From Rhodospirillales bacterium (lineage in GTDB: Bacteria; Pseudomonadota; Alphaproteobacteria; BOG-932; Roseiterribacteraceae), in NCBI GenBank assembly GCA_003165335.1, contig PLTD01000262.1, positions 1-37,556 of the forward strand: a DNA stretch of 37,556 nucleotides. The letters run 5' to 3'. The translations under genes and the position numbers were made by a program. Shown piece by piece: positions 1-9,196 of the stretch. The notes under the pieces were generated by a model that made no database searches, was not told where the DNA came from, and saw only the letters and a program-made list of their open reading frames with translations. The stretch's first letter is position 1; every line of letters starts with the position of its first letter.

Positions 1-38
1 GCTAATAGTTGCGGGCGCTTGGGAATAGTCGGTGCCGA

Positions 39-695
39 TCAGCCCTTAGTGCTTGCGGGTACGATATTCTGAGTTTTCAACGCATCGATCAGCGCTTGCA
101 TGGTTCCACCGCCGCGCTGAATGACTGCCGAGAATTGCTGACGATCTGTGACCGCCATGCTGATGCCGGCAATAATGACGTCGGCGATCTTGAATGTGCC
201 GCTCTCTGAGCGGACGCGCCATTGCACCGGCACGGGCGGTCCGCCGTTCGGCCTCGTGATCTCGCTGCTGACGACGGTGTCGCTGTCGCCTTCCTTCTCC
301 TGGCTCGTTACCTTGAATGTCTCGCCGGAGTAGTCTTGAAATCTCTTTGCATAAGCATTGGTTACCTGAGTTTCGTATAGGGTCAGGAATTCCTTCTGCT
401 GATCCGGTGTGGCTGTGCCCCAGTAGCCTCGGCCCACGGTGAACTTGCCGATCGCGTTAACATCGAAATACTGGTTCAAGAGATCGCGAAAACGGGCCCG
501 CTCTTCCGCTTCGGGAATCTGCTTGCCGGCCAACTGGGCAATCGCCTTGTTTCCTAGCTGCTGAACGAACTGTTGCGCGTCGGTGGCACGCTCTTGCGCC
601 GCGGCAGGTGTTGCGCTGAACAGGATTGCCGGTGCTGCGAATGCCGCCGTAATGGCAAACAGCGGACCGAACATGGCGTGACGTGCCGATTTCAT
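39..695 (-). CDS. MlaC/Ttg2D-family phospholipid-binding protein
   Basis: This is a periplasmic carrier of the MlaC / toluene-tolerance Ttg2D / HpnM family. Known members shuttle phospholipids (or, for HpnM, are tied to hopanoid transport) between the outer membrane and an inner-membrane Mce-type ABC transporter. The product is 218 aa from the ATG at 695. It has a basic start and hydrophobic stretch (MKSARHAMFGPLFAITAAFA) ending near ATPAAAQE, a good Sec signal. The body carries the family features: a YFD.NAIGKFTVGRGYW segment, TPDQQKEF, then a VxWRVR strand and IADVIIAGISMAVTDRQQF near the C-terminus. A start 63 bp further upstream is possible, but the ATG at 695 has a GAGG ribosome site and puts the signal peptide first. 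The gene is divergent from the helicase gene. No other Mla gene is visible inside the window. Confidence 0.85.
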   Translation of the reverse strand: MKSARHAMFGPLFAITAAFAAPAILFSATPAAAQERATDAQQFVQQLGNKAIAQLAGKQIPEAEERARFRDLLNQYFDVNAIGKFTVGRGYWGTATPDQQKEFLTLYETQVTNAYAKRFQDYSGETFKVTSQEKEGDSDTVVSSEITRPNGGPPVPVQWRVRSESGTFKIADVIIAGISMAVTDRQQFSAVIQRGGGTMQALIDALKTQNIVPASTKG

Positions 696-911
696 GGGGA
701 ACCTCGAGTAACGGTGCAAAAGCGGTGGGATTCTAAGCATGGGGCAATCAACAGACAATGATCACATAGGTAATTCGCCGATCGCCACCTAACAACGCTT
801 CAGGTCGGTAGTTCCAGCGGATACGTTGAAATTTCGGTTATGGATGCCGCTCCTTCGTCGTTCACTGTGAGCAGGGTTCACGCCGATTGCTGTAAGGCTT
901 ACAAAGATGCG

Positions 912-3194
912 ATGTCACAATCCGATTCACCGATAGTAAACGCCAATCCAATGACCGCGGGCGACCCGCCCTATATGGCAGGGCTGAACTCTGCACAGCG
1001 AGACGCGGTTGAAGCGCTCGACGGGCCGGTTCTGGTGTTAGCCGGGGCCGGAACCGGCAAGACTCGCGTGCTCACTACGCGCCTTGTCCATCTCCTCGCA
1101 ACCCGACGGGCCGGCCCGGCCCAGATCCTCGCGGTTACCTTCACCAATAAGGCTGCCCGTGAAATGCGCGACCGCATCGGCGCTTTGTTGGGCGCCCCTG
1201 TCGAAGGATGGTGGCTCGGCACCTTCCATGCCTTGGCCGCCCGGTTGCTGCGTCGCCATGCAGAAGAAGTCGGTCTCAAGTCCAACTTCACGATACTCGA
1301 CACCGACGATCAGATTCGTTTGGTCAAGCAATTGCTTCAGGCAGAAAACATCGACGACAAGCGTTGGCCTGCACGTGTCGTACTCGGTGTGATTGAACGC
1401 TGGAAAGACCGGGCGCTGACGCCCGATAAGCTTAAGCCTGAGGATGGGGGCGATGTCGCGGGCGGGCGGGTCGTGCAGCTCTACGCTGCCTATCAGGAGC
1501 GCCTTAAGACGCTTAATGCCTGTGATTTTGGCGATCTTCTGCTGCATAATATCACGATTTTTCAGCGCCGCCCGGATGTGTTGGCCGATTATCATCGCCG
1601 TTTTCGCTATCTGCTGGTCGACGAATATCAGGACACGAATGTCGGCCAGTATCTTTGGCTGAGGTTGTTGGCTCAGGCTTCCCACAATATTTGCTGCGTC
1701 GGCGACGACGATCAGTCGATCTATGGCTGGCGCGGGGCCGAGGTGGGCAACATTCTGCGCTTCGAAAGTGATTTTCCTGGCGCCAAGGTTATCAGGCTTG
1801 AACAGAATTACCGTTCGACCTCGCATATCCTGGCAGCTGCCTCGGGTGTGATCGCCCATAATCAGGGCCGATTGGGCAAGACGCTGTGGACAGAATCGGT
1901 CGGCGGCGAAAAGGTAGCGGTCGCCGCATTGTCCGATGGCGAAGAAGAGGCGCGCTATGTCGGGGACGAGATCGAAACGCTCCAACGTAAAAGTTTTGCG
2001 CTGCGCCAAATTGCGGTTCTGGTCCGCGCCGGTTTTCAAACACGCGAATTCGAGGAGCGCTTTCTGACGCTGGGCCTTCCATACCGCGTGGTGGGCGGAC
2101 CAAGATTTTACGAGAGGCTAGAAATTAGAGATGCCCTGGCCTATTTCCGGATCATCAACCAACCGGAAGACGACTTGGCTTTCGAACGCATCGTCAACAC
2201 GCCAAAGCGTGGAGTTGGCGATTCCACATTGCAGACCTTGCGCCAAGCGTCTCGGGTGATGGCCGTCCCTTTAGCCGAAGCGACTTGGCGGCTGACGGAA
2301 ACGGACGAAATCAAACCCCGCATGCGCACGGTACTGCGCGCCTTGATGCAAGATATAGCCCGTTGGCGCGCCGAACTGGAGCGCATGCCGCACACTGAGC
2401 TGGCGCGGATCATCTTGGACGAATCGGGCTATACGGCCATGTGGCAGGCGGACAAGACGCCGGAGGCGCCCGGCAGGCTGGAAAATCTGAAGGAATTGGT
2501 TACCGCTATGGCCGATTTCGAGACCATGGGCGGGTTTCTGGAACACGTCAGCCTGGTCATGGAGAACCAAGACTCGGCCGATGGCGATATGGCGACATTA
2601 ATGACGTTGCACGGTGCAAAAGGACTGGAATTCGATGTTGTCTTTCTACCCGGATGGGAAGAAGGGCTGTTTCCAAGTCAGCGAACGATGGATGAGAACG
2701 GTATTGCAGGTCTGGAGGAAGAACGCCGGCTTGCCTATGTCGGCATAACCAGGGCGCGCCAACGCGCGTTCATCAGCTATGCACATTCCCGTCGCGTCTA
2801 CGGGACCTGGACCTCGACCATCCCGTCCCGATTTATCGACGAATTGCCACCCGAGCATGTGGTGGTTGCCGAAGAACCAACACCGTTTGCCGATCAAGGG
2901 GGATTCCGCGGGGGTTTTTCGGACTGGGCTCGCGACGCCGGCTATCGTCTGCCCAGGTCCGGCGCGCAACCGCCAGCCAGAACCTTTCCGGTTATAGAGG
3001 GGCATGCCTTCGAGGTTAAACCGCGCGCACGCCCGTCATCGCCATTTGCTAACGGTGCCAGGGTGTTTCATCAGAAGTTCGGCTATGGCACCGTAATTAG
3101 TGTCGATAACGACAAGCTTGAGATCGCTTTTGACCAAGCAGGATCAAAAAAAGTGATGGATAGCTTCGTAGTCGGGGCCGATAAAGCGGGATAG
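912..3194 (+). CDS. UvrD/PcrA-type ATP-dependent DNA helicase
   Basis: This is a superfamily 1A 3'-5' DNA helicase, of the kind used in nucleotide-excision and mismatch repair and in clearing replication blocks. All motifs are present in order: Walker A AGAGTGKT (about residues 44-51), Ia AVTFTNKAAREM, II LLVDEYQDTN, III GDDDQSIYGWRGA, IV LEQNYRST, V TLHGAKGLEFDVVFLPGWEE, VI RRLAYVGITRARQ. The C-terminus has the small Tudor-like tail of UvrD/PcrA (GARVFHQKFGYGTVISV...EIAFDQAGSKKVMDSFV), which binds RNA polymerase in known members. The length of 760 aa fits the family. The start is uncertain: an in-frame ATG at 840 would add 24 residues and neither has a clear ribosome site. I prefer 912 because the extra N-terminus looks unlike the family. 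The specific name (uvrD or pcrA) cannot be decided here. Confidence 0.95.
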   Translation: MSQSDSPIVNANPMTAGDPPYMAGLNSAQRDAVEALDGPVLVLAGAGTGKTRVLTTRLVHLLATRRAGPAQILAVTFTNKAAREMRDRIGALLGAPVEGWWLGTFHALAARLLRRHAEEVGLKSNFTILDTDDQIRLVKQLLQAENIDDKRWPARVVLGVIERWKDRALTPDKLKPEDGGDVAGGRVVQLYAAYQERLKTLNACDFGDLLLHNITIFQRRPDVLADYHRRFRYLLVDEYQDTNVGQYLWLRLLAQASHNICCVGDDDQSIYGWRGAEVGNILRFESDFPGAKVIRLEQNYRSTSHILAAASGVIAHNQGRLGKTLWTESVGGEKVAVAALSDGEEEARYVGDEIETLQRKSFALRQIAVLVRAGFQTREFEERFLTLGLPYRVVGGPRFYERLEIRDALAYFRIINQPEDDLAFERIVNTPKRGVGDSTLQTLRQASRVMAVPLAEATWRLTETDEIKPRMRTVLRALMQDIARWRAELERMPHTELARIILDESGYTAMWQADKTPEAPGRLENLKELVTAMADFETMGGFLEHVSLVMENQDSADGDMATLMTLHGAKGLEFDVVFLPGWEEGLFPSQRTMDENGIAGLEEERRLAYVGITRARQRAFISYAHSRRVYGTWTSTIPSRFIDELPPEHVVVAEEPTPFADQGGFRGGFSDWARDAGYRLPRSGAQPPARTFPVIEGHAFEVKPRARPSSPFANGARVFHQKFGYGTVISVDNDKLEIAFDQAGSKKVMDSFVVGADKAG

Positions 3195-3304
3195 TTTTCG
3201 ACAGACAAGAAATGAGTATTGCGCAAGCGGCAAGTCGCCAAAGGTTAATTCGCGCGAACGCGTAGTTCTTTGCCAGCGGGTCTCCTTTGCGTTATTTATA
3301 ACCT

Positions 3305-5077
3305 ATGCAACGTATCATTATCGAAAATGAAGAAGCTCGGCAGAATGCACTGCGCAATCTGCATCTGCTCGATACGCCGCCGAGTGAGAGCTTCGATCGG
3401 ATAACCCGATTAGCCGGCCGGCTGCTGGGCGCTCCGGTATCGACCATTTCTCTGACCGACAACGACCGTCAATGGTTCAAGTCGCGTGTGGGTGTCGATC
3501 TAGCCGAAATCCCGCGTTCCGAAGCGCCCTGCAACTACGCCATTCATGCCGACGAAGTGTTCCTCGTGCCGGACATGCTGAAGGACGACCGGTTCAAGTC
3601 CAGCATCCTGGCGAAAGCCGGAATTCGCTTCTACGCGGGTGCGCCTCTGATCACACGCACCGGATACGCTCTGGGCACATTGTGTGTGGTCGATGATAAG
3701 CCCCGGGTGATGGGCGAAGACGACCAAAAGTTACTTGTCGATTTGGCCGCCATGGTGATGACGCAGATCGAAGTTCAGAACACGATCGGCAGAATCGATC
3801 CGACAAGCGGCTTCTCAAACGAGTATCAGTTTTTCGAGGATCTTGAAGACCTTGCGCAACGTCATCCCGACGAGCGGCGAGTCGGTCTTCTCATCGAGCT
3901 CGCCTCCCCGCAACAAATCGTACATGGGCTGCGTGTCCTGGGCGCTGCGTTCGTTGAACAATTGATTCGCAATTCTACCGAAACTATCCAACGGACCATT
4001 GGTGAGGGAACGCGTCTCTACCACGTAGGGCCAACCCGTTGTCTTGTTCTATTGGACGAATCCGACGTCGGCGATGTGGAAACGCTGTCAGGCCTGTTGG
4101 ACACCAGGCTTCGCGATACGATCTCGAGTTCGGGAATTCCCGTCATGCCCGACCCGGCGATGGGGACGTACGAATTCGCATTGAACGAGGTGAAGAACTC
4201 GCGCGATGTACTGCGTCGTCTGTATAATGCCGCTGACGATGCACGCAAGACGGGGCGCGGCATCGCGTCCTATAATGAACACGGCGATCGCGCCTATACG
4301 CGCAGTTTTCAGCTAATCGGCGACATGCGCGAAGCCTTGATGGACTCCGGGGAGCTGACACTTCTGTATCAACCCGTTGTTGAGTTCGCGACCGGCAAGT
4401 GCACGGGCGCAGAGGCGCTATCGCGATGGCATCACAAGACTCTTGGAGAGATCGGGCCCGCTGAGTTCATCCCCCTGGCGGAAGGCACGGCTTTGATCCG
4501 GCCTCTTACCGCATGGGTACTCGATACGGCACTGTCGCAAGTGGCCCTGTGGAGCAAGGCCGGCCGTTTTCCAAAAGTTTCGATAAATATCTCAGTGCGC
4601 AACCTTGAAGAGAGCAATTTCGCGGGCTCGCTCGCCGCGCGATTGGATAGGCACGGCGTGCAGCCTTCGTCGATTCAGATCGAATTCACCGAAAGCGTGC
4701 TTGTCAGCTATAGCGCGCGTGCGCTGGACCAACTTGGTGCATTGAAGCGGATGGGGATCACGATCGCAATCGACGATTTCGGTACTGGTTATAGCGGCCT
4801 ATCCTACCTTCAGCAGCTTCCCGCCAGCGTACTCAAGATCGACCAATCATTCATAAAGTCGCTGTCTGTAAGCGAACATGACCAAAAGTTGGTTCGTGGC
4901 ATAATCGCCATGGCGCATGATCTGGGCTATCGCGTCGTTGCAGAAGGTATCGAAAATCATGAAGCATACGACATGCTCGCCTCCTGGGGATGCGACGAGG
5001 CCCAGGGCTATCTGATTTCACATCCCCTCTCCTCTGCGATGATGGAGGAATGGCTCGATTCGGCCGCAAAAGGCTGA
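3305..5077 (+). CDS. GAF - degenerate GGDEF - EAL cyclic-di-GMP phosphodiesterase
   Basis: This is a cytoplasmic signalling protein of 590 aa that should hydrolyse cyclic-di-GMP to pGpG. Domain order: N-terminal GAF (about 22-160; STISLTDNDRQWFKSRVG, CNYAI, AGAPLITRTGYALGTLCVVD); a GGDEF-like middle (about 165-315) with no GG(D/E)EF active-site motif, so probably not a cyclase; and an EAL domain (about 335-585). The EAL catalytic signature looks intact: GAEALSRW, NISVRNL, IEFTES, IDDFGTGYSGLSYL, KIDQSFI, VVAEGIE and DEAQGYLISHPL. There is no membrane segment, so the GAF domain is the likely sensor; its ligand is unknown. No strong ribosome site precedes the ATG. A small membrane-protein gene follows 57 bp after the stop and may be cotranscribed. 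Confidence 0.93.
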   Translation: MQRIIIENEEARQNALRNLHLLDTPPSESFDRITRLAGRLLGAPVSTISLTDNDRQWFKSRVGVDLAEIPRSEAPCNYAIHADEVFLVPDMLKDDRFKSSILAKAGIRFYAGAPLITRTGYALGTLCVVDDKPRVMGEDDQKLLVDLAAMVMTQIEVQNTIGRIDPTSGFSNEYQFFEDLEDLAQRHPDERRVGLLIELASPQQIVHGLRVLGAAFVEQLIRNSTETIQRTIGEGTRLYHVGPTRCLVLLDESDVGDVETLSGLLDTRLRDTISSSGIPVMPDPAMGTYEFALNEVKNSRDVLRRLYNAADDARKTGRGIASYNEHGDRAYTRSFQLIGDMREALMDSGELTLLYQPVVEFATGKCTGAEALSRWHHKTLGEIGPAEFIPLAEGTALIRPLTAWVLDTALSQVALWSKAGRFPKVSINISVRNLEESNFAGSLAARLDRHGVQPSSIQIEFTESVLVSYSARALDQLGALKRMGITIAIDDFGTGYSGLSYLQQLPASVLKIDQSFIKSLSVSEHDQKLVRGIIAMAHDLGYRVVAEGIENHEAYDMLASWGCDEAQGYLISHPLSSAMMEEWLDSAAKG

Positions 5078-5134
5078 ATTGTCTTCGTCTTGAATGTCAG
5101 GGATTCGCGCCTAGCTTTAAGGAGGGAGGCGACT

Positions 5135-5473
5135 TTGGATTCCTCGGTTAAAAATCTGCGCGAGTGGGTTGCGCTGTTGTTTTTTCTGTTTTGTGTGCTG
5201 GATATTGCCGGGGTTCAGTACGGCATGATGCTGGCTCAGAATGCGCCTATTCACCCCAACCCTGTCGTGGGGCAGATCGCCTCGATCCTTCGCGGTCCCA
5301 AAGGCGCTTGGTATCCCGTTTATATTACGTCAAGGCAGCTTTGGGTGTTCCACGGGCTTTTGGCCGCTGCTGCTGTGTCGCTTCTGGCGACTCTAGGCCT
5401 GATCGTCGTGCATGGTGTACGGCATATTCTCGCCACGCCGCGGTCTGCCCGACCACTCCGTCGGAAGCGGTAA
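5135..5473 (+). CDS. small two-helix membrane protein of unknown function
   Basis: I do not recognise the family. From the chosen start the product is 112 aa with two clear hydrophobic helices (WVALLFFLFCVLDIAGVQYG and HGLLAAAAVSLLATLGLIVV). They are separated by a roughly 50-residue loop containing NPVVGQIASILRGPKGAWYP, and a strongly basic tail (RSARPLRRKR) should stay in the cytoplasm. An ATG lies upstream at 5090, but it has no ribosome site. The TTG at 5135 is preceded by a strong AAGGAGG at 5119-5124, about 10 bases upstream, so I take TTG as the true start. It lies 57 bp behind the EAL gene on the same strand and could be cotranscribed with it. It converges with the sugar dehydrogenase gene. 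Confidence 0.6.
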   Translation: MDSSVKNLREWVALLFFLFCVLDIAGVQYGMMLAQNAPIHPNPVVGQIASILRGPKGAWYPVYITSRQLWVFHGLLAAAAVSLLATLGLIVVHGVRHILATPRSARPLRRKR

Positions 5474-5546
5474 TTCTGCAACAGGCTTAGCTTCAGAACG
5501 CTGGCCAGATCAAAAGCGCACGGTGGCGGCTACTAAAGCCAGCCGG

Positions 5547-6908
5547 TCATTTAGACGAGGGCGTGCCGGTGTAGCTAATTCGCCAGATCGTTCCGTTACC
5601 ATCTTCGCCGACCAGCAGGGCGCCGTCGTGTGCTACGGCGACCCCGACCGGCCTTCCCCAGACCTCTCCTCCAGCCGTGACTAGGCCGGTTAAGAAATCT
5701 TCATATTCGCCGGTCGGCACGCCTTTATCCAGGATCGCGCGTACAAGTTTGTAGCCAGTTCGATTGAACCGGTTCCACGATCCATGAAGCGTGACAAAGG
5801 CACTGTCCTGATAATCCGCCGGGAATTGGTGTCCGGTATAAAAGCTTATCTGAAGGGGTGCTGAATGGGGTTGTAGAAGAACATCGGGCGTAGTTACGGC
5901 CCTGCCCAAATCAGGTCTTTCCCCTTTAAGGCGCGGATCTTCGTTGCTGCCGATATAGTACCAGGGCCAACCGTAGAACGCGCCCTGTTTGACCCGTGTT
6001 GCATAGTCCGGGGGCAAATTATCGCCCAATGAATCGCGCTCGTTTGTGACGCACCACAAATCGCCGGTCCTGGGAGACACCGCAACGCCTGCGCAATTGC
6101 GAATGCCGTTTGCGAAGCTTTTGAGCCCGGCCTTACCGTCAGGGCTGGTCACCAGAACGTCGGCCCGCCATGCCTCATCGCCCCAGGCAGCGCCTAGGCC
6201 ACGCTCTCTTTCGGCGGCGGCGATTAGGGCTGGATCAGCCTTGTCCATAGTCTCGCCGACATTGGATTTTGAACCGACTGAAATATAAAGCTGGGTGCCA
6301 TCGGACGAAAACGCGATGTCGCGTGTCGAATGATTGCCCCCGCCGGGTATTGCCGCCACGATTGTTTCGGCGGGACCACGCGGGCTGAGATCGCCGTTGC
6401 CGTAAGGGTAACGAATGACCGTGCTGCCAGTGGCGATGTAGACGAACTTCGGATCCGGGCCTGCCGGATAAAATGCGATGCCGAACGGTCCGGCTAATCC
6501 CGACACGAAAACCTGCGTCTGGCTGGGCTTGGACGCCCCATCGGCGGCGCGCAGTACGCTGACCTGGCCGATTGCCGTTTGTGCGACAAAGATATCGCCA
6601 TTGGGAGCGACGCGAATGACCCGAGGCTTCTTGAGTTGAGCGAAGGTCTCGACTGAGAAGCCAGGCGGCACTAATGGCACAGCCCCTGCCGGTTGGGCTA
6701 TGACGGACGAAAAGTTGGCCTTGATATCAGTCGCATAGGGTGGGGGCAGGTCGCTGGGCACTATGTGCCGCCTCACGCCCGGTGCATCCTTCGAAAAGTC
6801 ACCGAACGCGTCGGCTCCGGTCCGCACTTCGGTCGCCGATGCTCCCATCGCGGCGACTAATCCTGACAAAAGCAAGCAGATTGCGCCAGAAGCGACGACA
6901 TTAGGCAT
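5547..6908 (-). CDS. secreted PQQ-dependent sugar/sorbosone dehydrogenase-like protein
   Basis: This is a 453 aa six-bladed beta-propeller protein of the glucose/sorbosone dehydrogenase family (soluble quinoprotein GDH fold), expected to oxidise sugars or related alcohols in the periplasm with PQQ. An N-terminal signal peptide is visible (MPNVVASGAICLLLSGLVAA...ATE). Family landmarks: PPGFSVETFA near the start, GPFGIAFYP, then GGGNHSTRDIAFSSDGTQLY carrying the conserved His, SFANGIRNCAGVAVSP, GWPWYYIG, and FVTLHGSWNR...GYKLV near the C-terminus, typical of sorbosone-dehydrogenase relatives. The ATG is preceded by a run of G that can serve as ribosome site. The gene stands alone between a convergent neighbour and the RNA helicase. 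No PQQ biosynthesis genes are in the window, so cofactor and substrate are inferred. Confidence 0.85.
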   Translation of the reverse strand: MPNVVASGAICLLLSGLVAAMGASATEVRTGADAFGDFSKDAPGVRRHIVPSDLPPPYATDIKANFSSVIAQPAGAVPLVPPGFSVETFAQLKKPRVIRVAPNGDIFVAQTAIGQVSVLRAADGASKPSQTQVFVSGLAGPFGIAFYPAGPDPKFVYIATGSTVIRYPYGNGDLSPRGPAETIVAAIPGGGNHSTRDIAFSSDGTQLYISVGSKSNVGETMDKADPALIAAAERERGLGAAWGDEAWRADVLVTSPDGKAGLKSFANGIRNCAGVAVSPRTGDLWCVTNERDSLGDNLPPDYATRVKQGAFYGWPWYYIGSNEDPRLKGERPDLGRAVTTPDVLLQPHSAPLQISFYTGHQFPADYQDSAFVTLHGSWNRFNRTGYKLVRAILDKGVPTGEYEDFLTGLVTAGGEVWGRPVGVAVAHDGALLVGEDGNGTIWRISYTGTPSSK

Positions 6909-6941
6909 GGTTCCCCCCGCGAGAAATAGGCTTGAAACGAC

Positions 6942-6972
6942 AAATGGGCGGGATCATAGACCCCGCCCATTT
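6942..6972 (-). terminator. hairpin downstream of the DEAD-box helicase
   Basis: A perfect 11-bp inverted repeat (AAATGGGCGGG with CCCGCCCATTT, 9-base loop) lies just past the helicase stop and ahead of the sugar-dehydrogenase start. The T-rich ends on both strands fit an intrinsic terminator for the helicase transcript. Confidence 0.6.
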
Positions 6973-7018
6973 TGATTCAACATACGGGTTTCAGCGGAAC
7001 TCCGCTGCCACGATAGAC

Positions 7019-8365
7019 TTATCCGCGCGGGCCGTTTGCGCGAACCGGGCGGCTGCTATCACCGCGCGGCGCGTTTCGGGTTGCTCCCTGAGCGGGCCTG
7101 CCCTGACCTGCGCCTTGCCGATATCCATCCTGACGGTGTCCCTCGGGACGGTGTCCTTCTGGGCGCTTGTGCTGCGGGCGGCGCGCCGGCTGTGCCGGCC
7201 TCTGCGTAGCCGGGGTCGCTATGCGCGGTGTTTCGGCCGGCAATTCCATCACCGGCAGGCGTTGGCCGATCAGCTTTTCGATATCGCGCAGAAACGCGCG
7301 CTCCTCGCTGTCGCACAGGGAGATTGCGACGCCATCCTTACCGGCACGCGCGGTGCGACCGATGCGGTGGACATAGCTTTCCGACACGTTCGGCAGGTCG
7401 ACATTGATGACGTGGGAAATGCCGTCGATGTCGATGCCGCGCGCGGCGATGTCCGTTGCGACCAATACGCGGACCTTACCGGCGCGAAATGCCTCAAGTG
7501 CTGCCTGACGCGCGCCTTGCGATTTGTTGCCGTGGATGGCTGCGGTAGTGATCCCTGCGGCATTCAAATGATCCGTCACCTTGTTCGCGCCGTGTTTGGT
7601 GCGGGTAAAGGCGATTACGCGGGTCATTGTTTGGTCGGCGAGAAGATCGACCATGACATGGCGCTTTTGGGCCATCGGCACATGAATGACATGCTGGCCG
7701 ATCCGTTCCACAGTTGTCGCCTGCGGTGTGACTTCTACACGCATCGGGTTGTTTAGAAGCTTCGCTGCAAGATCGGCGATCTCGCGCGGCATCGTTGCTG
7801 AGAAAAGCAGCGTTTGCCGGTTCTTCGGCAATGTTGCGACTATTTTGCGAACGTCGTTGATAAACCCCATGTCCAGCATCCGGTCGGCTTCGTCCAAGAC
7901 GAAAACAGACAAGTCGTCAAAACGGACATGGCGCTGATTCATTAGGTCCAAAAGTCGTCCGGGGGTTGCCACCAGGACATCGAGACCGCGTTGCAGGGCG
8001 TCGACTTGTCGGCCCTGACCGACGCCGCCGAAAATGACGGCGTGCTTTAGCCGAAGATGCGCTCCGTAGTTCTTGACGCTGTCGTCGATCTGGATCGCCA
8101 GTTCGCGGGTCGGCGTCAAAATCAGTGCGCGCGGCTGGCTCGGACGTGTCTTTACGCCTGCGTCAGCCAGCTTTTGCAATATTGGAAGTGTAAAGGCGGC
8201 GGTCTTGCCTGTGCCGGTTTGGGCGATGCCTAAGAGGTCGCGCCCGGACAGCAGAAGCGGGATCGCCTGCGCCTGAATCGGGGTGGGGGTCGTATAGCCC
8301 TGGTCGGCGATTGCTTGTTGCAGTTCGGGGCGGAGAGATAGTTCTGAAAACAAAGAAATAGTCAT
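7019..8365 (-). CDS. rhlE: DEAD-box ATP-dependent RNA helicase, RhlE type
   Basis: This protein unwinds short RNA duplexes with ATP and is expected to act in ribosome assembly or RNA decay, often in the cold. It is 448 aa from the ATG at 8365 (a GTG five codons earlier is an alternative). Motifs in order: Q motif [21 protein letters not shown], Ia PTRELAIQ, Ib [44 protein letters not shown] and [14 protein letters not shown]. After the helicase core (about residues 1-370) there is a low-complexity basic tail with short repeats ([20 protein letters not shown]), typical of RhlE proteins and likely RNA-binding. The gene is divergent from the secreted Cys-rich gene. The family call is firm; the symbol is by resemblance. 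Confidence 0.92.
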   Translation of the reverse strand: MTISLFSELSLRPELQQAIADQGYTTPTPIQAQAIPLLLSGRDLLGIAQTGTGKTAAFTLPILQKLADAGVKTRPSQPRALILTPTRELAIQIDDSVKNYGAHLRLKHAVIFGGVGQGRQVDALQRGLDVLVATPGRLLDLMNQRHVRFDDLSVFVLDEADRMLDMGFINDVRKIVATLPKNRQTLLFSATMPREIADLAAKLLNNPMRVEVTPQATTVERIGQHVIHVPMAQKRHVMVDLLADQTMTRVIAFTRTKHGANKVTDHLNAAGITTAAIHGNKSQGARQAALEAFRAGKVRVLVATDIAARGIDIDGISHVINVDLPNVSESYVHRIGRTARAGKDGVAISLCDSEERAFLRDIEKLIGQRLPVMELPAETPRIATPATQRPAQPARRPQHKRPEGHRPEGHRQDGYRQGAGQGRPAQGATRNAPRGDSSRPVRANGPRG

Positions 8366-8701
8366 ATGAGTCCGGTTCACGCGCCGGAATCGCGGTTAAA
8401 CCGCATCTGGCGCGCGCCTAAGTTGCCGTTCCGCGCGCGTGCCGGATGGGCGATTTGTTTGGATGGGTTGTTTCGAAACGCAGCGGAGCGTGGCTCGGGG
8501 GCCGAGCGCTGCACCGGTTCGCGCGATCGCGAAACACGGGTCGCGGCCAAATCGGCGCGACGCGTTGCGAGGTAGATGCGCCTATTGGGGGAATAAATCA
8601 AGGTGGCGGGGGCGATATGGGTAAGTGACGGTGCTCCCGACCGCAGGATATGGGTCGTTAGGGCGTGGCTTGTGGGCGGGCAGAGCAAAAGGGCGGGGAC
8701 A
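8366..8701. other. 336-bp divergent intergenic region
   Basis: The stretch separates the divergent rhlE-like and Cys-rich genes and must hold both promoters. I see no convincing ORF with a ribosome site, no perfect long palindrome and no repeat in it. Open frames running through it on both strands lack protein-like composition. Confidence 0.5.
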
Positions 8702-9082
8702 ATGATAAGGACGATTGGCAGTGCAATTGTAACGGTCTTCATATGGTGCGCTCCGTTTGCTTGCGCGCAAGATGCCGGCGGCATGAGGGCTGCGTGCGCG
8801 GCAGATTTTCAAAAGCTTTGCGCGAATTCCGAGCCCGGTCCCGGCCGTCGGCAATGCCTCTTGGAGAACCAGGACAAACTGTCCGACGGTTGTAAGACTG
8901 CACTGACGGCCATGCAGGCGAGGGCCACCGGTATTCACGAGGCCTGTGCGGCGGACGCCCAGAAATACTGTGCCGATGCTGTTCAGGGTCAGGGGCGGAT
9001 GCAGTGCATGATGGCGAACACGGACAAATTCTCGGAGGCCTGCAAGACAGCACTGGCGGGTATGGCGGGGGGAGGAAGGTAA
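8702..9082 (+). CDS. secreted cysteine-rich two-repeat protein (Cys-rich GLG1-like repeats)
   Basis: The product is 126 aa with a Sec signal peptide (MIRTIGSAIVTVFIWCAPFACA, cleavage before QDAG). The mature part is two copies of a 38-residue repeat at about 31-68 and 81-118, pattern xxC-AAD-xxKxC-x10-RxQC-x3-N-x-DK-x-S-x2-CKTAL. Each copy has four cysteines, so two disulfides per repeat are likely in the periplasm. The spacing matches bacterial proteins annotated as cysteine-rich Golgi-type (GLG1) repeats; their biochemical role is not established. An in-frame ATG at 8603 would add 33 residues ahead of the signal peptide, so the ATG at 8702 is preferred. Confidence 0.75.
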   Translation: MIRTIGSAIVTVFIWCAPFACAQDAGGMRAACAADFQKLCANSEPGPGRRQCLLENQDKLSDGCKTALTAMQARATGIHEACAADAQKYCADAVQGQGRMQCMMANTDKFSEACKTALAGMAGGGR

Positions 9083-9196
9083 GACGACTTACCGGTTCGA
9101 AGCCTTTTCTGAGCGCGGCGCGAACGACACGATATTGGGCTGCAGCTTGGCGCCGGTCGGCTTTTCGTTGCGATGTTTGATGGGGGAAGCCCGAGG

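Noticed and set aside
1038-2039. Antisense open frame of 333 codons in the UvrD-like gene
   Set aside because: The helicase motifs prove the plus-strand frame real; the opposite frame has no domain or ribosome site.
6932-7756. Plus-strand open frame of 274 codons antisense to the RNA helicase
   Set aside because: It lies opposite the conserved DEAD-box motifs and starts inside the terminator hairpin.
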